Positions 28,153 through 32,085 of a stretch of DNA of 32,085 bases are shown here, piece after piece. Location: assembly GCA_025358645.1 (NCBI GenBank), contig JANYIW010000122.1, positions 1 to 32,085 of the forward strand. The letters run 5' to 3'. Below the pieces are notes generated by a model. It saw only the letters and a list, made by a program, of their open reading frames with translations, was not told where the DNA came from and made no database searches. Within the stretch, counting starts at the first letter, position 1; the number at the start of each line of letters is the position of its first letter. The stretch comes from Bacteroidales bacterium. Its GTDB lineage: Bacteria; Bacteroidota; Bacteroidia; Bacteroidales; VadinHA17. The position numbers were made by a program, and so were the translations under genes.

Positions 28153-28984
28153 TTTTCTCAGAGAATTCATTTTAAGAAGCCTTGCTGAGGATTTAGGAGA
28201 TGGAGATCACTCATCACTTGCATGCATATCTGGAGAGAAAAAGGGAAAGGCAAAACTCCTTATTAAAGAGAATGGGGTAATTGCAGGAATCAGAGTAGCT
28301 GAGGAACTCTTCCTGACAATCGATAAAGATCTGAAATTTGATTTAATTCTTGAAGACGGGACCAATGTAGTTCCGGGAGATATTGCATTTTATCTCTCCG
28401 GCTATCAGCAATCAATTCTTAAAAGTGAACGTCTGGTTCTGAATATCATGCAAAGGATGAGCGGTATAGCCACTAGTACAAATGAATATGTAAGGCTTCT
28501 GACCGGATTGAAGACAAAGATCCTTGATACCAGAAAAACCACCCCTGGATTGAGGTTTCTTGAAAAAGAGGCAGTGAGGATTGGCGGAGGTGTGAACCAC
28601 AGGATGGGATTGTATGATATGATAATGCTTAAGGATAATCATATCGATTATGCCGGAGGAATTGCGAAAGCAATCCATAAAACCAGAGAGTACCTGATGA
28701 AGAATAACCTGAATCTGATGGTCGAAATTGAAGCAAGAAACCTGGAGGATGTAAAAACAATACTCTCAACCGGTGGTATCGATCGAATAATGCTCGACAA
28801 TTTCAATATTCAGGATACTCAATCCGCGGTCAGGATGATCGCCGGAAAATATGAAACAGAATCATCGGGAGGGATAACTCTTGCCACTGTCAGATCGTAT
28901 GCTGAATGTGGTGTTGACTTTATATCTGTTGGCGCACTCACACATCATATTAAAAGCCTGGATATGAGCCTTAAAGCAATGTGA
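28142..28984 (+). CDS. nadC: Nicotinate-nucleotide pyrophosphorylase (carboxylating)
   Basis: ATG at 28142 (the track starts at an upstream TTG, 28130). Motifs LNIMQRMSGIATSTNEYV, ILDTRKTTPGLRFLEKEAVRIGGGVNHRMGLYDMIMLKDNHI, IMLDNFNI. Confidence 0.96.
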   Translation: MENNFLREFILRSLAEDLGDGDHSSLACISGEKKGKAKLLIKENGVIAGIRVAEELFLTIDKDLKFDLILEDGTNVVPGDIAFYLSGYQQSILKSERLVLNIMQRMSGIATSTNEYVRLLTGLKTKILDTRKTTPGLRFLEKEAVRIGGGVNHRMGLYDMIMLKDNHIDYAGGIAKAIHKTREYLMKNNLNLMVEIEARNLEDVKTILSTGGIDRIMLDNFNIQDTQSAVRMIAGKYETESSGGITLATVRSYAECGVDFISVGALTHHIKSLDMSLKAM

Positions 28985-29062
28985 AGAAATGACGGGAAAA
29001 CTGGGTGACGGGGTGATGTGTGAAATTAAAACAGATTGAAGATGAAGAAAGGGTTAACACTG

Positions 29063-30571
29063 TCAGCTGCAATGAAGAAACTGATTGACGAGCTTGCTTA
29101 TCTCATCATTCCGGTTGTATAATTTCTCGCTCAGTCCTTTATCATCAAATGCTTTCAGTTTAGCGACAACATTGTCAATTACACCCGCAGGGAAAACACC
29201 GTCTTTTTCAAAATATTTTCTTTGGGTTATCAGGCATTCAGCTGATTCCCAGCATGATGCCGGCAGGGATTCCAGCTTTTTCTTTTTGCCTTTATCACTA
29301 TCATCAAAGATATTATAGTTAACATAAAGCTCTTCAGCTCTTTTTAGCCCGTCTTTCATCTCCAGTCCATATTCAGCAGCTATTACGAGTCCGGCAAAGA
29401 GTTTATAAATATCCGATGAACCATCCGGAGACCTGATTTCCACGGTCTGTTTAGAGGGCATCTTCTGAAACTCGGTTGTATCTGATGGATTAGCGTCTTT
29501 GATCATATTAGTTGCACCGTTCCATCCAAGGGGAACACGAATTAAGACTGACCTGTTCCTGTCACCCCAGCATATATTTGTCGGCGCTTCCTGATGGGGC
29601 ACAAGCCTCAGATAAGATGTAGGAATAGTATTCCCGAAAGCTGTAAGAGATTTGGAAAGATCAAGTATTCCGGCCATCATCTTTTTAGCTACATCGCTTA
29701 ATTTGCCGTTCTCAACCATAAGATTTTCTCCATCCTTTTCCAGCATCATGTGGATATGCATCCCCGATCCGGCCTTCCCGACGGTGATCTTAGGTGCAAA
29801 GCTAACCTCAACACCATATTTGGAACCAAGGATCCTGATAATCCATTTTGCAATAAGAAGCTGATCAACAGCTTCATCTATTTCAACGGGCATGAATTCA
29901 ATTTCGTGCTGTTCAAAATCTTCCCCGTCTTTAGAAAAGCTTCCCACCTCAGAATGTCCATATTTTATACGGCAACCCGCTTTGGCACATAGATCGAGGG
30001 CTTCAATACGCAGATCCTCAAACTTAGCAAAAGGTTTTGACTGATGGTAACCTTTTTGATCTACAAGTGGATACAAATCAGCATGACATGATTTAATATA
30101 ATATTCCAGTTCACCAAATGCTTTAAAAACATACCCGGTTTTCTTTGTAAAACGGGTATAAGCTTTCCTGAGAATATATTCAGGGGCACTTTCAAGTGGA
30201 TTTCCATCACTATTATAAAATGAACAAAGTATTTCAAGTGTGGGTGTCCCGGTAAAAGGATTGACAAAAGCTGTCCTGTACCTCGGGATAACATATAAAT
30301 CACTTGCACATGATTCAATGAATGAGAATAAACTAGATCCGTCTACCCGTTCGCCGGCAGTAAGTATTGATTCAAGATGATCCCTGTTGAAGGGTACAAA
30401 ATTCAGTGATTTAAGCTTACCATCATCAGCCACATACCTGAAATTCAGCATCGCGATTCCTTTGGCTTCTATAAACCTTATTATGTCTTCGCGTGTAAAA
30501 TCCTTTGATGGTTTTTTAAGGAACTGAACCAACTCATTCTGATTCATGAGAATATCGTTATTCTTCGTCAT
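29063..30571 (-). CDS. Glutamine synthetase family protein (divergent GSI-like)
   Basis: GERVDGSSLFSFIES, KAFGELEYYI, GSGMHIHMML, SYLRLVPHQEAPTNICWGDRNRSVLIRVP, QTVEIRSPDGSSDIYKLFAGLVIAA; ~500 aa. Confidence 0.9.
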   Translation of the reverse strand: MTKNNDILMNQNELVQFLKKPSKDFTREDIIRFIEAKGIAMLNFRYVADDGKLKSLNFVPFNRDHLESILTAGERVDGSSLFSFIESCASDLYVIPRYRTAFVNPFTGTPTLEILCSFYNSDGNPLESAPEYILRKAYTRFTKKTGYVFKAFGELEYYIKSCHADLYPLVDQKGYHQSKPFAKFEDLRIEALDLCAKAGCRIKYGHSEVGSFSKDGEDFEQHEIEFMPVEIDEAVDQLLIAKWIIRILGSKYGVEVSFAPKITVGKAGSGMHIHMMLEKDGENLMVENGKLSDVAKKMMAGILDLSKSLTAFGNTIPTSYLRLVPHQEAPTNICWGDRNRSVLIRVPLGWNGATNMIKDANPSDTTEFQKMPSKQTVEIRSPDGSSDIYKLFAGLVIAAEYGLEMKDGLKRAEELYVNYNIFDDSDKGKKKKLESLPASCWESAECLITQRKYFEKDGVFPAGVIDNVVAKLKAFDDKGLSEKLYNRNDEISKLVNQFLHCS

Positions 30572-30658
30572 TTTCGGGAAAAAATTAATTAAGGATTCAA
30601 AAATATATAATTAACACAACCCATATTATGACAAATAACTGCTTTCAGATAATCCGAT

Positions 30659-30685
30659 AAAAAAAGCTGTCTCAACTGAGACAGC
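30659..30685 (-). terminator. Intrinsic terminator-like hairpin (minus orientation) in the glutamine synthetase / lipoprotein divergent gap
   Basis: Minus strand: GCTGTCTC-AGTT-GAGACAGC followed by TTTTTTT; perfect 8-bp stem at 30666-30685, A7 on + at 30659-30665. Confidence 0.7.
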
Positions 30686-30709
30686 CCTTTCAACTAACTA
30701 AGTTCGTGC

Positions 30710-30741
30710 TTGACATTCTGTAATATTTTTCATTACTTTCG
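30710..30741 (+). promoter_or_regulatory. Near-consensus Bacteroidota promoter upstream of the lipoprotein (TTG - 21 nt - TACTTTCG)
   Basis: TTG at 30710-30712, 21 nt spacer, TACTTTCG at 30734-30741 (one mismatch to TAnnTTTG), 19 nt upstream of the ATG at 30761. Confidence 0.4.
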
Positions 30742-30760
30742 GGGCGACAAATGAGTGATA

Positions 30761-32062
30761 ATGAATAAATGGATATTTTTCCCACTCTTTCTAATGCTTA
30801 TAAGCTGTAAAGGGAAAAACAGTGAGACTTATTTTACACCTGATAAAGCATCCCGATACTTCAAAGAAATTGAGGAGATCTGCAATCGCGATAGTGGAAG
30901 GTTATGGGGAAAGAACCTTTACGGACCATTAATGTATGTAGAAAGAGGCTCTCGCCGGATTGTAGCTAATCAGCCTGACAATGAGGGTCTTCTGAAATTG
31001 AAAGATGGAGTCTATACAGGTCTGTATCCTAAAGAACTCATATTGAATAATGCTCCTGTAAAATTCGGCGGAACACAATTTGCAATGGTACCTCTTCTCC
31101 CGGAAGAGGATGAATACAGGATAAAAACCAGGGCAATACACAGCCTTTTTCATCGCTTTCAGGAGAATGAAGGAGCTACTGTTTCAAGCTTCAATGCAAA
31201 CAATATGGATGAAAAGGAAGCCAGGCTTTGGATTAAGCTTGAATGGAAAGCATTACGGAAAGCGATCAATAACGGAGGGGAAGAACGCCAGCTGGCAGTA
31301 CGCGATGCCCTGATCTTCAGAGGGTCCAACAGAGAACTTTATCACAAATATGCCGGCGATGAAAATAAGTTTGAAACTTATGAGGGTCTGGCGACATTCA
31401 CCTATACTCTGCTTTGTACAAATTCACGTGAGGAATTCAAGTCGAAACTTTTCGAAAATCTCGACCGGGTATATTCAATGCAATCTTATGCAAGATCATA
31501 CGGATTTATTCATGGTGCATTATATGCTTTTCTTCTATATGATAAAGGATATGATATTAAAAATATAAAAACAGACAATTTTGACATTGGAAATGCAGTA
31601 AAGGAACTCTACGATATTGAATTGCCATCCATCTGCAGGGATGTTGCAGGCAGCCTGGCAATAAATTATGATATTGCGACTGTTAATCTTGAAGAAGAAA
31701 AACGTGATACTGATATCCAGGAAAGTATTCACAGACAGACAAGCCTGTTCACCGAGAGACCAGTTGTATTCCTTGAACTCGAAAGTCCGTATTTTGATTT
31801 TGAACCGGAAGATGTTCATTCACTTGATACTCTTGGAACACTTTATAATTCGTTGAGAGTATCTGATAACTGGGGAAAACTTACAGTTGAAAAAGGTGGA
31901 TGTCTTGTTTCAAATAATCTTAAATTTCTACGCATTACTGCGAAAGCATTCAAAGCAGATAAAAGTCATATTTCTGGTGAGGGATGGCATCTGATCCTTA
32001 ATAGCGATTGGGAACTTATCCCTGTCGATCAGAACTATTTTGTAAGGAAACTGATGCCTTAA
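30761..32062 (+). CDS. Lipoprotein with metallopeptidase-like (degenerate HExxH...E) architecture, function unknown
   Basis: ATG at 30761 (the track uses a GTG at 30755). Lipobox MNKWIFFPLFLMLISCKGK; motif AIHSLFHRFQENEG ... LWIKLEWKALRKAI ... DALIFRGSNRELY ... FETYEGLATFTY. Confidence 0.7.
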   Translation: MNKWIFFPLFLMLISCKGKNSETYFTPDKASRYFKEIEEICNRDSGRLWGKNLYGPLMYVERGSRRIVANQPDNEGLLKLKDGVYTGLYPKELILNNAPVKFGGTQFAMVPLLPEEDEYRIKTRAIHSLFHRFQENEGATVSSFNANNMDEKEARLWIKLEWKALRKAINNGGEERQLAVRDALIFRGSNRELYHKYAGDENKFETYEGLATFTYTLLCTNSREEFKSKLFENLDRVYSMQSYARSYGFIHGALYAFLLYDKGYDIKNIKTDNFDIGNAVKELYDIELPSICRDVAGSLAINYDIATVNLEEEKRDTDIQESIHRQTSLFTERPVVFLELESPYFDFEPEDVHSLDTLGTLYNSLRVSDNWGKLTVEKGGCLVSNNLKFLRITAKAFKADKSHISGEGWHLILNSDWELIPVDQNYFVRKLMP

Positions 32063-32069
32063 TACTAAA

Positions 32070-32085
32070 CCCCCTAAATCCCCTC
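32070..32085. repeat. Start of a C-rich intergenic repeat (CCCCCTAAATCCCCTC), cut by the window end
   Basis: C-tract/TAAA alternation directly after the lipoprotein stop, similar in style to ACCCCTAAAAGGGAGG at 3111. Confidence 0.35.

Noticed and set aside
28985-29062. GACGGGAAAACTGGGTGACGGGGTGATG short G-rich direct repeats in the nadC/GS gap
   Set aside because: Too short and degenerate to call a repeat or terminator without a genome-wide comparison.

Overview
This looks like a Bacteroidota chromosomal segment: TAnnTTTG-type promoter boxes, a fused SecDF, T9SS type-B sorting and PorP/SprF. It is densely coded, and I see no tRNA, rRNA, CRISPR array or transposase. From left to right it contains: (i) secDF (-, truncated by the window edge); (ii) a TolC / MacB-type permease / HlyD-MacA-type adaptor efflux set (-) with no ATPase gene nearby; (iii) a phosphoglucosamine mutase (-), divergent from a pseudouridine synthase - era - der - lipoprotein run (+); (iv) a tightly packed seven-gene minus-strand locus at 12930-27565: rlmH, a ~12-TM NtrY-like histidine kinase, a large Gly-rich repeat adhesin with a T9SS type-B-like C-terminus, PorP/SprF, a PD40+PKD protein, a protein of unknown family, and a Reg_prop/Y_Y_Y/TM/SpoIIE phosphatase; (v) DUF4783-nadC (+); (vi) a divergent glutamine synthetase (-); (vii) a lipoprotein with a degenerate HExxH-like motif (+). 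The best candidate for an undescribed system is (iv), a gene set that appears to combine surface secretion with signalling. All family calls come from reading motifs by eye, with no database search.
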